From positions 15,147,555-15,211,554 of the forward strand of contig OY756963.1 of the NCBI GenBank assembly GCA_963580455.1: a DNA stretch of 64,000 nt. The letters run 5' to 3'. The notes under the pieces were generated by a model, which saw only the letters and a list, made by a program, of their open reading frames with translations, was not told the origin of the DNA and searched no databases. Positions 33,070-45,059 of this stretch are shown here, piece by piece. This DNA is from Euonymus europaeus. Its lineage: Eukaryota > Streptophyta > Magnoliopsida > Celastrales > Celastraceae. Numbering within the stretch: the first letter of the stretch is position 1; each line of letters begins with the position of its first letter. The translations under genes were made by a program, and so were the position numbers.

Positions 33070-34927
33070 GTGGATATAGAATCAGAAAAAATTCAAATAT
33101 CAAGGGATGTTCAATTTTTAGAAGACAGATTTCCTTTCATTGAGGTTGATCAAGAAAATATAATTAGAAAAGAAAATACTGAACCTGTAGAGAAGACACT
33201 ATATCTTGTTGAACCTATCTTAGGATCTAAGAGAAATAAGAGAATTCCGAGTTACTTGAAGGATTATGATTGTAATACTATTATACTTGACAAAGTAAAT
33301 CCTAGTACTGATAATATGGATTCTGCCCATCTTTCTCATTCTGTTGGACATAAACACTTTCTAGCTACAATCATGTCTGATATTGAGCCTAAGAAACATA
33401 TTGAGGCTTTAAAATCTATTAAATGGACTGAAGCCATGAATAATGAAATAGCAGCTCTACATGCAAACAACACTTGGCCCATTGTCACTCTTCCACAAGG
33501 AAGAAGAGCCATTGGATCAAGGTGGGTGTGTAAGATTAGATATAATCCTAATGGGACTATAGAAAGGTATAAGGCAAGACTAGTAGCACAAGGCTACAAT
33601 CAAACTCTCGGTTTTGATTACCCGGAGACTTTTGCCCCTGTAGTAAAAATGACAACTGTTAGGATTTTTTTGGCATTAGCAGCTGTAAATCAGTGGGCTA
33701 TACATCATCTAGATGTCCATGATGCTTTCTTGAATGGTGATTTAAAAGAAGATTCTTATATGTACTTGCCTCCTGGTTATGGAACAAATGAACCAAACCA
33801 AGTTTGTAAGCTGAATAAGTCCCTATATGGAATTAAACAAGCTTCCAGATTGTGGAATAAGAAATGCAAGGCTGCTCTAATAAATTTTGGTTTCAAGCAA
33901 TCAAAATGTGATTACTCTCTATTCATTTATTCTAGAAATGGTTCTAGAGTTTTATTATTGTTATATGTGGATGATATGGCTATTGGTGGCAATGATGTTA
34001 GATTAATTGAAGAAGTTAAATCTCATATTTCTGCTTATTTCAAAGTGAAAGATTTGGGTATACTAAAATATTTTCTTGGATTAGAAATTGATTACCTAAC
34101 TTGGGCATCACTGTATGCCAAAGAAAAAATATATTTTGGACTTGCTTTGAAATGCTAATTTCAGGGATTGCAAGGGTGTGAACTCTCCAGTGGATACAAA
34201 TTCTAAACTTTCCATCAATGAAGGAAATCTTTTGGAGGATCCTACGGTCTACAGAAAGTTGGTGGGAAAGCTTCTATACTTAACATCTACAAGACCAAAC
34301 ATAAGCTTCACTGTAAATTCTCTGAGTCAGTACATGAGAGCTTCAACAAATGTTCATTTCAAGGCTGCTCAAAAGGTTCTTAAATACTTGAAGGGAATGG
34401 TCAATAAAGCTCTACTGTATCCCAAAGATTCTACAACAAAAATCAAGGCCTTTTGTGATGCTAATTAGGCTTCATGTCCTGACACCAAAAGATCAACTAC
34501 AGGTTTTAATGTTATGTTGGGAAGAGCTTTCATATCCTGAAAGTCAAAGAAACAGCACACAGTTTCAAGATCTTCTGCAGAGGTATAATATAGCTCAATG
34601 GCATCAGTCACTAGCAAATTGACTTGGATCAATGCTTTGCTTCATGAGATAAAAATTATCATAAGGAGACCGGTGAAATTATTCAGTGATAGCAATGTTG
34701 CGATACATATAGCCAATAATCCATTCTTCCATGAGCGCACAAAGCATATAGAAATTGACTGTCACTTCGTCAGAGAGAAAGTGGAGAAGAAACTGATAGT
34801 GCTTTTTCATATCAACACAACTAATCAGCCAGCAGATATATTTACAAAACCTTTGGCAATGGCTCATATTCGGAAAATTCTGTCCAAGCTCAACATAGTT
34901 GAAACCCATGTTGAGCTTGCAGGAAGG
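33070..34927 (+). pseudogene. copia reverse transcriptase and RNase H
   Basis: A 362-residue open stretch (33070-34158) holds most of RT: WTEAMNNEIAALHANNTWP, ERYKARLVAQGYNQTLGFDY, HLDVHDAFLNGDL, KLNKSLYGIKQASRLW and the catalytic LLYVDDMAIGGND, then KVKDLGILKYFLGLEID. After a frameshift near 34140, RNase H continues in 34178-34468 (LVGKLLYLTSTRPNISFTVN) and 34598-34933 (KLFSDSNVAIHIANNPFFHE, TKHIEIDCHFVREKV, IFTKPLA). In-frame stops occur near 34466, 34540 and 34586. The polypurine stretch GCAGGAAGG precedes the 3' LTR. Confidence 0.92.
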
Positions 34928-35191
34928 TGTTAGAATTATTTGTTTATTTTCTTTTAGTTTTGTTATAAAAGACATCGTATAGCATCTCCCTATACGATGT
35001 CGTTCTCTTTTATTACCATTGCTTGATGTAACTCTTCTGACATGTGTTTTCTCTTCTCAGCGGATACTTCTTGTGGCTTTTATTCTTGCTTCTTGCTTTT
35101 CCTCTGCTAAAGTAAGCCTGTAATTGTTTTCTCATCTATGATAAATCAATTTTTTTTCTTCTCTAGCTTGCTTCTCTTCAAGTTTATTTCA
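34928..35191 (+). repeat. 3' LTR of copia copy D
   Basis: 264 bp, TGTTAG to TTTCA, followed by the target duplication GGGAC (35192-35196). It contains a perfect 12-bp stem (34971-34982 with 34990-35001) around the loop CATCTCC. Confidence 0.95.
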
Positions 35192-35196
35192 GGGAC

Positions 35197-36965
35197 GCAA
35201 TGCAAATTTTTAAATTTTTGTGCATAAATGAATCAGACTTTTTATTTTTCAATTTTTTTTTCTAATATGACAAGTCCACGTGACATATTTATCAACTTGA
35301 ATCAAGTTGATTTATAAAAACTTGGGTCCTCACCATTTTTGTTTTAAAAAATATTTTGGCTCTGTCCACTCAAAGTCAAAGGAGAGTGAGGTACATCTAC
35401 GGCATTCCAAACCTCTCCCTCACCAATTTTTTATTTTAAAAAATAATTTTGTCTCTTCCATTCAAATCCTGGGCATAGCTTTGTCTTGTCCCCCTTACTT
35501 TTAAAAAATTCTGTATTATCCATATTTTCAATTTTATCCCCTTTCAAAAAATATTTCCCCCTACTTAGACGCTCTCCCCATATTTTCATATCCATATTTT
35601 TGTAAACTAATTTTATGAGTCTGGGTTATACTTTTGGTAGATAAATATATTATAAGCTATGGATCATGAACTAAACTTTTATTTCACCAGAGATAAAGTT
35701 TCATTGTCAATATAAACTAAAATATATATATCTCTGATAAAAATAATAGACTTGATAAAATAAACTCTGAAATATATTGTTTGATGTATTCACAATATAA
35801 ATAAAAATGGAACTTATAATATCAGTATAATAAAAATAATGTAATTAAAATCAATATAATTAAAAAATATTATAATTAAAAATGACTGAATAAAACAAAT
35901 TAATGATGAATCTTGTTAGAAAGACTTTTACTTGGTGATTCTAGATATGTAATTTTTTTCAAAATTTAATATGAATTATGGAAGATAAATTGTTTTGAAA
36001 TTTCATTTAAAAAAAGATAGATAAAAAAAACTGTGCAGTGTGTCTTTTCTAAAAGACAAATTTTTATTTTTAAAATTTTAATATTGCCATATAATATGTT
36101 TACAAAATAGGCCATGAAGATTTGGATTAATATTAAGTTATAAATACTTTTGTAACGCTACCCTTGCATTTTCCCCGTACATGCATGCGCACGAATCTTC
36201 AAGGACGAAAGAAACAATAATTGGACAGACGTCAAAAGAAACAGAAATTAAAAAAGAGTCAATTTGGAATTCTAATTTTGAAAGCAGAAATGATATGTAT
36301 CCCAAAACTGTTCATTACATAAGTTACATAATCGAGCTGGCAAGACACATCAGCATGCCACTAAGATTATGACAATATTTTTTATGAGTAGGTTCTCGAG
36401 ATATTGACCAACATCCCGCCTAGAGAAATGCATTTCCCGCTTCTCTCTCATTATATCTGAATTGTACGGTTTATCAGGGTTAGACTTAGGGTTATCGACC
36501 TAGATAGCTTAGAAGAACTTATTTTTAGCGAGATTTTTGCGGAAATACTGGAGTCGCATAATCTATTGCTCGATTATTGATTCAAGATTAATGGAAGAAT
36601 CTAGAGGGAAGTCGTTTTCAGCTTCATCTTTAAGGTTTTGTACCACACAGGTTTTTGCCTTGCCTTTTCCTATTTTAGGTCGACATTGTTGCAGATTTGT
36701 TTTCGTGGTTAGTGTTTTGTTGGTATTTCTGCTATCTTAATCTTAAATATGGTTCGTCATGGAGTTGATTTTATGGTTTTCAAGCTAGATTGAGCTATTG
36801 AGTTTTTTGATAGGTGTATCTGGATTGGTTTTTTTGTGTTTCAAGCTAGATTGTGCTACTGAGTTTTTGATAGTTTTATTTGGATTGGGTTTTTTGTATC
36901 AGTTTTTTTTTTACATTGTGTTAATGTAATGGAGCTGTATTGATTACATTGGGATTGTATTTTAA
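35197..36965. other. AT-rich spacer, no gene seen
   Basis: No supported coding region. Open frames at 35307-35504, 36181-36372 and 36537-36740 have no recognisable domain. The part from about 36400 may be leader or subterminal sequence of the FAR1/MULE-type gene that follows. Confidence 0.4.
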
Positions 36966-37145
36966 TTTAATGTGGAATTACGTTCTTGCATTGTGTTTGT
37001 CTCATAAAGGTGTTTAGTTACATTTATGTTTTTATGTTAAGTCAATGTGGAAACACATTATTGCATTGTGTTTGTGTTTTAAAGTGTATTATTACATTAT
37101 AATTTGTTTTTAACTTAATGTGGAAGTACATTATTACATTGACGA
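36966..37145. repeat. Tandem repeat, about 73-bp unit, 2.5 copies
   Basis: Units starting at about 36968, 37042 and 37114 share TTAATGTGGAA or TCAATGTGGAA followed by CATTGTGTTTGTnTTTTAAAG-like sequence. The ACATTGT motif recurs in the non-coding parts of the FAR1-like gene (for example 39012-39110) and in the 40.7-41.2 kb array. Confidence 0.6.
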
Positions 37146-37585
37146 TTTGTTATGTAAGCCGAAAATGCTTAAACATGCTAAAAGATGAGGGTGTATATGA
37201 TTACATTGTAAATATATCAGATTAGGTCAGTATCTTATTAGATTGAGGTATTTTTAGGGTTTATTAACACTGTAATATGCCAAGGTTAATGTTTTCTATT
37301 TTTGTGTTTGTACATAATTTAGATTGAGCATTCATTTATATAACTACACATTATGTCAGTTGTGAATTATTTTGATTTTGTAGTTAAAATGGTGAGTGCT
37401 ATTGGCACCCCACTTTTTCCTAGTGACACCCCTAAATACACCAAAAAGCCCTAATCTTGTATAACCCCACCCGTCAACACTGTTTGAGATACATTATTTC
37501 CCTCCCACTCTCTGTTTCTGCTCTTTCTCTTCTCTGTTTCTACTCTTTCTCTTCTAAACAAAGATTCTTGAAGTCATCTTGGATA

Positions 37586-40191
37586 ATGAGCAGTGAGGGA
37601 GATGAATCAGACTATGGGGACTTGACGGACTAAGTGATTTTCAACGATGAAGAATTTCAACAAACAGTATGAGATCAAACAACTGAAAACTCAGGTTTTA
37701 CACAAGCAAGTACTGTAGATGTGGAGACCACTCCGACGCCGCAAAGACATACAGGATCTAGATGGGATGGTTTTGTTAGCAGATCCAATGATAAAGCTTG
37801 TTGAAAAAATTACCGGATCTTTTCCTCAAATGTCAAAACCCTCGTGAGGAGGCCGAAGGGACAAAGCCCCAAAGTCAAATGTAGAAAAGAAAAAAGGCAT
37901 AAAAACGTAGTGAGATACATGGGTCTCTAATAGTTCCATTAATAGTTCAGTGATCGTCCTTCTCCGATCCAACTTGCCTTAATTTTGTTTCTTTTGCTCT
38001 GTTTTAATGCAACATACTTATGGGAATGAGAATGAGTTTTCTGTGAAGAAGAGGTCTATAACTAAGGATGTCAATGAGATTCATAGATACCTAACTTTTA
38101 GCAGTGGGAGGTTCGATAAATTTCAAGTCAGTCGAAGATTTTGGTAAACCATCGTGCTTATTCTAAAAATGATTGCAAGGCTAGATTGGTTGCCCGTCCC
38201 TCAGCTGAGGGTAAGTGGGAGATTACGATGTTTGATGATGAACATAATCACAATTTGAGTCTGACTCAATCAAATTTCTTCAGATGCAATAGAGAGATAA
38301 GTCTTCATGTAGAGAGACAATTGGAGATTAATGACATTGTAGACATTAGGCCCAACAAAAGTCACAATTCATTTGTGATTGAAGCTGGTAGACATGAGGA
38401 TTTACCACTTTTAGAAAGGGATAGTCGAAATGTCATTGCTAGAGCTAGAGAAATTCGTCTTGGTATTGGGGATGCATATGTGATGCAAAGTTATTTCTTG
38501 AGAATGCAATCTAACGATGATGGATTTTCTCACTTATTGATTGGAATGACGAGGGGCGGTTGCGGAATGTGTTTTGGGCTGATCCGCATAGCAGGGCAGC
38601 ATATAAAAAATTTGGTGATCTTATTACATTTGATATGACGTATTTGACGAACAAGTATGACATGCCATTTGCCCCTTTTGTGGGTGTAAATCATCAAGGT
38701 CATTCGATTCTACTTGGTTGTGGTCTAATTTCAAGTAAGGATACCAAGACTTTTGTTTGGTTATTTAGTACTTGGTTGGTTTGCGTGGGTGGTGTTCCCT
38801 CGCAGGTTATTATTACTGATCAAGACTTGGCAATGAAGAATGCTATTGATATTGTTTCTCCAAACACTAGGCACATATGGTGTTTGTGGCATATAATGAA
38901 GAAAGTACCAGAGAAATTGGGCTCTCACAGAGATTATGAAGCTATTACCTAGTTGCTTGGTGCAGCTATGTATGATTCTCAAGGCAATTGATGATTTTGA
39001 AGGTAATTACGTTGCATGTGTTTATTACACATTGTATAATTACTTTCAGTATACATAACATTTTGTAATCCATTATAAAGAGGTTGTGCATTATTGCATT
39101 GTCAAATTTTTGATTTTCTTTTCGTCACTCAGGACTTACATGCAATTAGACCTTGCAATAGGGCCACAACGGTCATGTGTTTTTATTTTCAGTTGTTATT
39201 TGTAATTATATTTTACTTATATCATTTCAATTTTATTTTTTAATTTATCAGAAACATGGAGGATGTTGATGTTTCTTCATTCATTGGATAGGAATGTTTG
39301 ACTTTCTCAATTGTATTCGAAGAAGGAGATGTGGGTTCCAATTTTTGTTAAAAGGCATTTTTGGGCAGGCATGTCGACAACTGGACATAGTGAAAGTATG
39401 AATGCATTTTTCGATGGATATGTGAATTCAAAGACTACGTTAAAACAATTTGTAGAACAGTATGAGAATGCTTTACAGAAGAAGATTGAGAAAGGGAACT
39501 TCGCTGATTTTGAATCGATTAACATGCAAATACTTGTTCGATAATTTATGAAATGGAGTCTCAAATTAGAAAGCTTTATACGGCTAATAAGTTTCTTGAG
39601 TTCCAAAAGGAGTTAATTGGGATGATGTATTGTGGAATTAAATCAATGGAGAAGCTACCGTACCATGTGCGGTACTATGTGAATGAAGATGTGGTGTTTG
39701 GAGAAGCTGGGAGGAAGAAAGTAATGTTTCAGGTATTGTATGATGGGTTGGAGGTGAGTTGTACTTGTTTGGGTTTTGAGTTCAGGGGCATTTTGTGCCG
39801 ACATGCTCTCGTTGTTCTTATAGCCAATGATAAGTACACGCTGCCGTTGATGTATGTTTGTAGGCGATGGAGGAAGGATGTCAAAAGATGTCATTCACAG
39901 GTGAAGGTGAATTATTCTAGTTGGTCAACCACTATTAAACAAAAATGCTATAACAATATGGTGAAATCATTTAATAGCTTTGCAGATATAGCTGCTGAAA
40001 GTGAGGTTCACTATATGGGTGTGATGAAATGGATCGATGATTATGTGAAACAGTTACTAGTTGGTGCAGTTACTCTTTTGGTACAAGTGACATCCAATTC
40101 GAATAACCCAATACCTAAAAGAGGTAGGGTCGTCCGCCTAGTGTCATTAAGAGAGGATATGGGGAAGAAAACGCCATCGGGGCTGCAGTAG
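37586..40191 (+). pseudogene. FAR1/FHY3-type MULE transposase-like gene, broken
   Basis: A Mutator-type transposase of the FAR1 class, or a domesticated FAR1-related gene. The N-terminus has acidic MSSEGDESDYGDLTD. The FAR1 DNA-binding region (38005-38265) shows CKARLVARPSAEGKW and FDDEHNHNLS. The MULE domain (38560-38952) shows LITFDMTYLTNKYDMPFAPF, IITDQDLAMKNAI and HIWCLWHIMKKVPEKL. Next come GHSESMNAFFDGYVNSKTTL (39385) and a SWIM zinc finger, CTCLGFEFRGILCRH (39760-39805). The DDE acidic residues are kept. An intron-like gap lies at about 38985-39250. Stops near 37633, 37669 and 38950 and frameshifts near 38530 and 39545 break it. Confidence 0.85.
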
Positions 40192-40654
40192 CATAGTTGG
40201 TGTAGCATCACAGGAAAACGAGGATGTCGAGATCACATGATTAAGTACTCATACGCGTGTACACTTCATAAGTTGTTCTGTTTAATTTATATATTTGTTT
40301 AATTAGTCAGAACTTGGGATGCTAATTTATATATTTGTTTTTTAGTGGGAGATAAATGATTATTTTATGTTTGTAATCTATGAATATTTTTCACTCTATG
40401 GACAATGTACTCAATTTTTAAGAATGTATTAAGTTATAATTTAGATAATGTTCTTGGTAAATCATTTTGTCAATGTTTTGCAAATAATTTGTGAATGTTT
40501 TTGTGTTATGTGTGATGTGTACATAACTGGTTATGTCTATGTCCCTACGTGCCAGTGTAATAAACACTAACATTCAATGGCTCAATTTTTAGGGAAACAA
40601 CGTAATAGTGTGTGTATTGAACATTGTTTTATTATGTCATCAATTCAACGTAAT

Positions 40655-43600
40655 AGCAAATTAATTACAGTCCAAGGTGAGCTTATTATACCGGGTGAGC
40701 GGACTTTAGGGCGTTATTGAATTAAATGTTAATTTTACAATGTATTAATACATTTATTTATTAATGTAATTTTTCTTCTTAATATATGTGATTCGTTAGT
40801 ATGTTATTACATTTGACAATGTTAAAAAAATTAGTGTAATAAAACACTATCAAATTCAATGTGCTCTTTTTTTTCTTCATAAAACCATAAGTGCATGTGA
40901 ATTTGACAATGTTTTATCATGTCATCATTTTAAATGTTAAATTTAGAAAATTATTCAATTAAATGTCATTTTTACAATGTATTAATACATTTATATATTA
41001 TTGTAATTTATTTTTAATGAATGTCATTCGTTAGTATGTTATAACATATCACAATGTCATAACAACAAGTGTAATAAATACTGTCGTATACAATGTGTTC
41101 AATTTTTTAGGACTAAAATGTAATTCAATGTAGTACAAATTTAATTACAGTCCAAAGGGAGCTTATTATACCAGCTAAGAGGATTTTAGGGAATTATTTA
41201 ATTAAATGTTAATTTTACAGTGTTGTAGTACCCCATTTTTGTCCGGAAAGTTTCAATTTAAAAGGAAAGAAAAAGAAATAAAAAAATAAAAATAAAAATA
41301 TACTAAATAATTCATCCAAATTTTGACCCAAACTTAAGCCCTAAATAATCAAATATTACAACTACCCAATTTAATCAAACCCAAAATTAATTGGCCCATT
41401 GCCCAGTTGGCCCAGCCCACTACTCAACTAATTCTACCCAAACGGAGCCCATCACCCAAATACCCACCTGGCCCGGCCCAGCTATCCTACCCAGCCCACT
41501 TAACCTAAACTAATACTCAAACCCTAAACTCAACTAAACGGAGAAGAGGGAAGCAGGAGGCGGCAGTGGAAGAAAGAGGCGGCCGACTGATTGGAGAGAG
41601 AGGGAGAAAACGGAGAAAAAGAAGGAGAAGGAGGCGCCGAAAGGTTGAAAATGGAGAGAGAGAGAGAGAGAGAAGGCTTTAGAAGCCGATTTTGTTGATT
41701 TTGGGGAGGTGTTTGATTCGGTTTTTGGTTTATAAAAGGGGAAGAAGAAACAGAGAAAGGGGGCTGGTTTTTGGGGCTGGTTTTGGAGGAAATTCGGGGG
41801 CTGTTTTGGGGCGGTTTTGGAGGAATTTCGTGGCTGGTTTTTGGGGCTGTTTTGGAGGAATTTCGTGGCTGGATTTCGTGGCTGTTTTGGGGCTGTTTTG
41901 GATGAGAGTTGCTGTTTTTGGAGGAATTTCGGGGCTGTTTTGGGTTTGTTTCTGGAGGAATTTCGGGGGTTGTTTATGGGCTGTTTTTGGAGGAATTTCG
42001 AGGAGGAGTGTTGCTGTTTTTGGTGGAATTTCGGCAGAGAAGAAGGGAGGTAATTTCGATCTTCAATTTCTTGTTTTAATCTGTACCACTTTGCTTGTTA
42101 CTGTGGATTTTTCTTTGTTTGGATCTGGTTTGCTTTGTTTTCTTGTTTTGTTTGGTGACAGGGATCGAACGGACGGAGATACGCCGGCGCTGGACATGTA
42201 CTTGAGGGAGACGATGAACAGTACTAGGCCGGGCTGTGATATTGTTTCGTTTGGGCCAGACCTAGTTTTGTTTAGTATTGGGCTTGTTTAGTTTGATCTT
42301 GGGCTTGGGTAGATTAGTTCGGTTTTAATTAATGACCAGATTTGATTTATATTGTGGGCTTTCACTTGAGATTCTAATTGGGCCGAGACATGTTTGTTAT
42401 TTTATAGGTTTTATGGATCATAATAACATTGAGCTTATTATTTGTTTTTGAGCCGGACTCTGTTTTGGGCGGGGTTTAAATAATTTTTCGTGTTTGGGTT
42501 TTGTCTTATTTGGTTTGGGCCTCTGATTGTATTATTTTGGGTCGGTTTTGTCTTGTTTGGTTTGGGTTGCTGTTTTGTATATGCATTTGGGTTTATTGTT
42601 TGTTTTGGGTTTTTAATAATAGGTTGGGTTGTAATTTGTTTTTATATAGGTCCAAGTAATGTAACAATATAATAAAAAATAGGAAAGTAGTGTAAATATT
42701 AATCAGATTAATAAGTATATATAAATTTTTAATTTCATAATTTATTTTAGAATGTATATATTTAAATAATTTTAAAAGAATCAAATCATACGATTTTCTA
42801 TATTCAAATCGCCAAATATCCGACGATGGAACCAAACGGAGAAGCATTGGATGCTAACCCAAAAGGATTCTTGAGGATAAAATCTTACGAAATTCTCATC
42901 CATTGGATGGAGAGGATTTTTTTTTAAAAGCATTCATATTGTACATAAAAATTATATTGAAAGCCTTAACCGATGACGGAACCAATCGAGTGGCATCGGA
43001 TGCTTTTCGATCGGATTCTTGAGGAAATTTTTAGGGAATTCCTAACCATTGGATGGAGAGGAGTTCTTATTTTTATTTTTCAGCATTTATATTGTATATT
43101 TTATATGTATAAAAATTATATCGAAAGTCTTAACCTACAATAGAATTAATTTGGGGAATGCATTGGATGCACCTTCAGACAAAATTCTTGAGGTGAGAGT
43201 GTTTCATGGATATTTGACCATTGGATGGAAGAGTCCCATGAACCTCAATATTATATTCTCAATATAACTTTTAAATGTTGTAAATAATTATCATGCTTCA
43301 TGTATATATTTTTGTTAACATGTCACGTTTAATTTTCTTAGTCATATAATGGGATAATAAAAGTTAAATTGACAACTGTTTTAAAACAGACGTTGTGGGG
43401 TGCCTCTCACCTTCCCCATACGTAACAAACTCACTTATCCATTTTCTCTGGATTTTCGCAAACCAAATTATTTTTATTGGTGACCAATTGCACCTATTAC
43501 AATTGGTGGCGACTCTCTTTAAAATTTCCTTTCGCAAAACCGGTTGCGACAAGTGTCTTAATATGTTAATACATTAATGTCATTTTATTTCAGGAATTGT

Positions 43601-43760
43601 CATTTGTCAGCATGTTATAATATATGACAATGTAATAAGCACTACCATACACAAAGTGCACCACTTTGTTTACCATAAACTAGTATAATTATTAAATACC
43701 AATGTAATATAGAATGCGTAATATTTAACAAAATATTTACTTCATTTTAGTAGGAAATAT
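40655..43760. repeat. Tandem array, about 240-bp unit, interrupted by an LTR insertion
   Basis: Copies begin near 40720, 40946 and 41200 at TTAAATGTnATTTTACA. They share an AATGTATTAATACATTT palindrome and CATTCGTTAGTATGTTAT. A longer period of about 480 bp is seen at 40668 and 41148 (TTACAGTCCAA, then GAGCTTATTATACC). The third copy is split by the 41224-43551 insertion and resumes at 43557. The array lies between the converging FAR1-like and Ulp1-like genes. Confidence 0.7.
41224..43551 (+). mobile_element. Solo-LTR-like insertion, 2,328 bp
   Basis: It begins TGTAGTACCCCATTTTTGTC and ends AAAACCGGTTGCGACA, flanked by the perfect 5-bp duplication AGTGT (41219-41223 and 43552-43556). No gag or pol coding is visible. 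Within it, 41760-42050 is a G/T-rich degenerate minisatellite built on GGAATTTCGnGGCTGTTTTGG; its open frames on the plus strand look like repeat artefacts. A (GA)n run is at 41650-41672. The GGTGGCGACTC near its end recalls Tat/Ogre-type gypsy LTRs, which is only a resemblance. Confidence 0.8.
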
Positions 43761-43934
43761 AAAAGGAGAGTTATGCTGAAGACAATAGTGTAGGTCAGAC
43801 AAAATGTTATAACCATACAACCAATGTCATCCACATATCATGACAGAGGTATTAACTTAATATAGTAGGTCCTCTACATTACAAAATACTGCGATGATAA
43901 TTGTCATAACAACACTGTATCACCGCTTGACAGA

Positions 43935-45020
43935 CTATCCATGTTTCGGGTCGTTCAAGAAAGTTTCAATTATAGCAACTCGGTACTTGTGAAGTTCATC
44001 TTGATTCAGCTTGTTGGGTACTAGCATATTATTGAAAATGATGTACATGCATATTATCCCATAGTCCACCCTGTAAAAGTTAGCAAAGTTGTAGTGTATT
44101 TAGAAATTTTGATAAAAATATCACTATTATTTAAATTCAATATGTAATGAAGTTATTTATATTGATCCTTACGATGCATGCATTTGTTGTGGCGTGTCCC
44201 ACACTATCACCAATTTTGGGCTTCTACTTTGAGAAAGATCCTCAGTCTCGAAAATGCTTTCGTAGTACTTGACCTATAACAAGAAATTGGTCATGTTTAC
44301 TTCATGTTTAATTACACAATACCATAACTATAATCTTATATATCGTTTGATGATGGTTACCATTATTTCAGCATCTTTGAGATAAGGATCCTTCGAGAAC
44401 TAACATAGTCCAATGGTTTGGAGTACGGTGATTACCTGCATAGAGGAGGGGGAATAGTGTATACTTCAATTTGAGGGCATTTTGACGTATCTTGTCAATC
44501 AAGTTCTTTTTCACCAAATCTGGTCTATCCATCTTTAGGAATGACATTGCCATACTGTTGATGACAAAAGATTTTACAGTCTGGGTGCACTGGGTGATGT
44601 CTTCACTAACATTGCCTTGGGTCTCAGTGAGATGCTCAGCATATGCGTTGATAAGCTATAAGACCATCAGCATTAAAAAGTATAGATCGATAATGTAAAA
44701 TCTAATTCAATTAATAGATGTTGAATATGTACTCACATTGGTGGAGATAATGTTATAGTTAACCAATGTCACCATGTCCTTCCAGGTTAAGTAGTCATTC
44801 CCAAGCCAAACCATTACACTAATCATTCAGGCATAAATAAATGAGGATGTAATTAATTACATTGTGAAAACACAATGTAAGAATGTGTTTTGATATGTTT
44901 GAGTTCAAAATACTACCCAAATAGTGTTTAAATTGGACAGGTGAAAGATGAATGCGAGACAAGGAATAAAGAGTTTCAGGGCAAAAATTGCAGCCTAAGT
45001 GCGACCAGTTTACTGGCATG
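43935..45020 (-). pseudogene. Ulp1-like (C48) cysteine-protease remnant
   Basis: A fragment of the SUMO-protease-like family often carried by plant transposons. Pieces on the minus strand: WLGNDYLTWKDMVTLVNYN (44737-44820), LINAYAEHL to the His box PNHWTMLVLE (44360-44655), VKYYESIFETED to WDTPQQMHAS (44173-44273), and VDYGIICMYIIFNNMLVPNK ending FLNDPKHG (43935-44070). Introns at 44071-44172 and 44656-44736 have GT-AG borders and join in frame. The catalytic Cys expected in the D-C-G box is Tyr (VDYG), and a frameshift lies near 44385. Probably inactive. It faces the FAR1-like gene tail to tail. Confidence 0.72.
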
Positions 45021-45059
45021 AATTCACGCGGGCTAGTTACGTAATTTAGGAAGTTGATA

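Larger units (their letters stand above)
16949..35191 (+). mobile_element. Ty1/copia element (copy D), host of a two-level nest
   Basis: A full-length copia element with 263/264-bp LTRs and a perfect 5-bp target duplication, GGGAC, at 16944-16948 and 35192-35196. Its own sequence is 16949-17669 plus 31116-35191 (one copy of the inner duplication counted), about 4.8 kb. The rest is inserted DNA. LTRs run TGTTAG to TTTCA and differ at about 12 of 263 positions. Domains run gag, protease, integrase, RT, RNase H; stops and frameshifts make it non-autonomous now. Copy C is a relative. Confidence 0.93.

Noticed and set aside
40655..41220. CRISPR-like spaced repeats
   Set aside because: The repeats are long, AT-rich, contiguous tandem units in a plant genome, not short repeats with unique spacers.
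41692..42291. 199-residue plus-strand open frame rich in Gly, Phe and Trp
   Set aside because: It is the translation of a G/T-rich minisatellite (GGAATTTCGnGGCTGTTTTGG units) in a solo-LTR-like insertion; overlapping frames look equally repetitive, so no real protein is supported.
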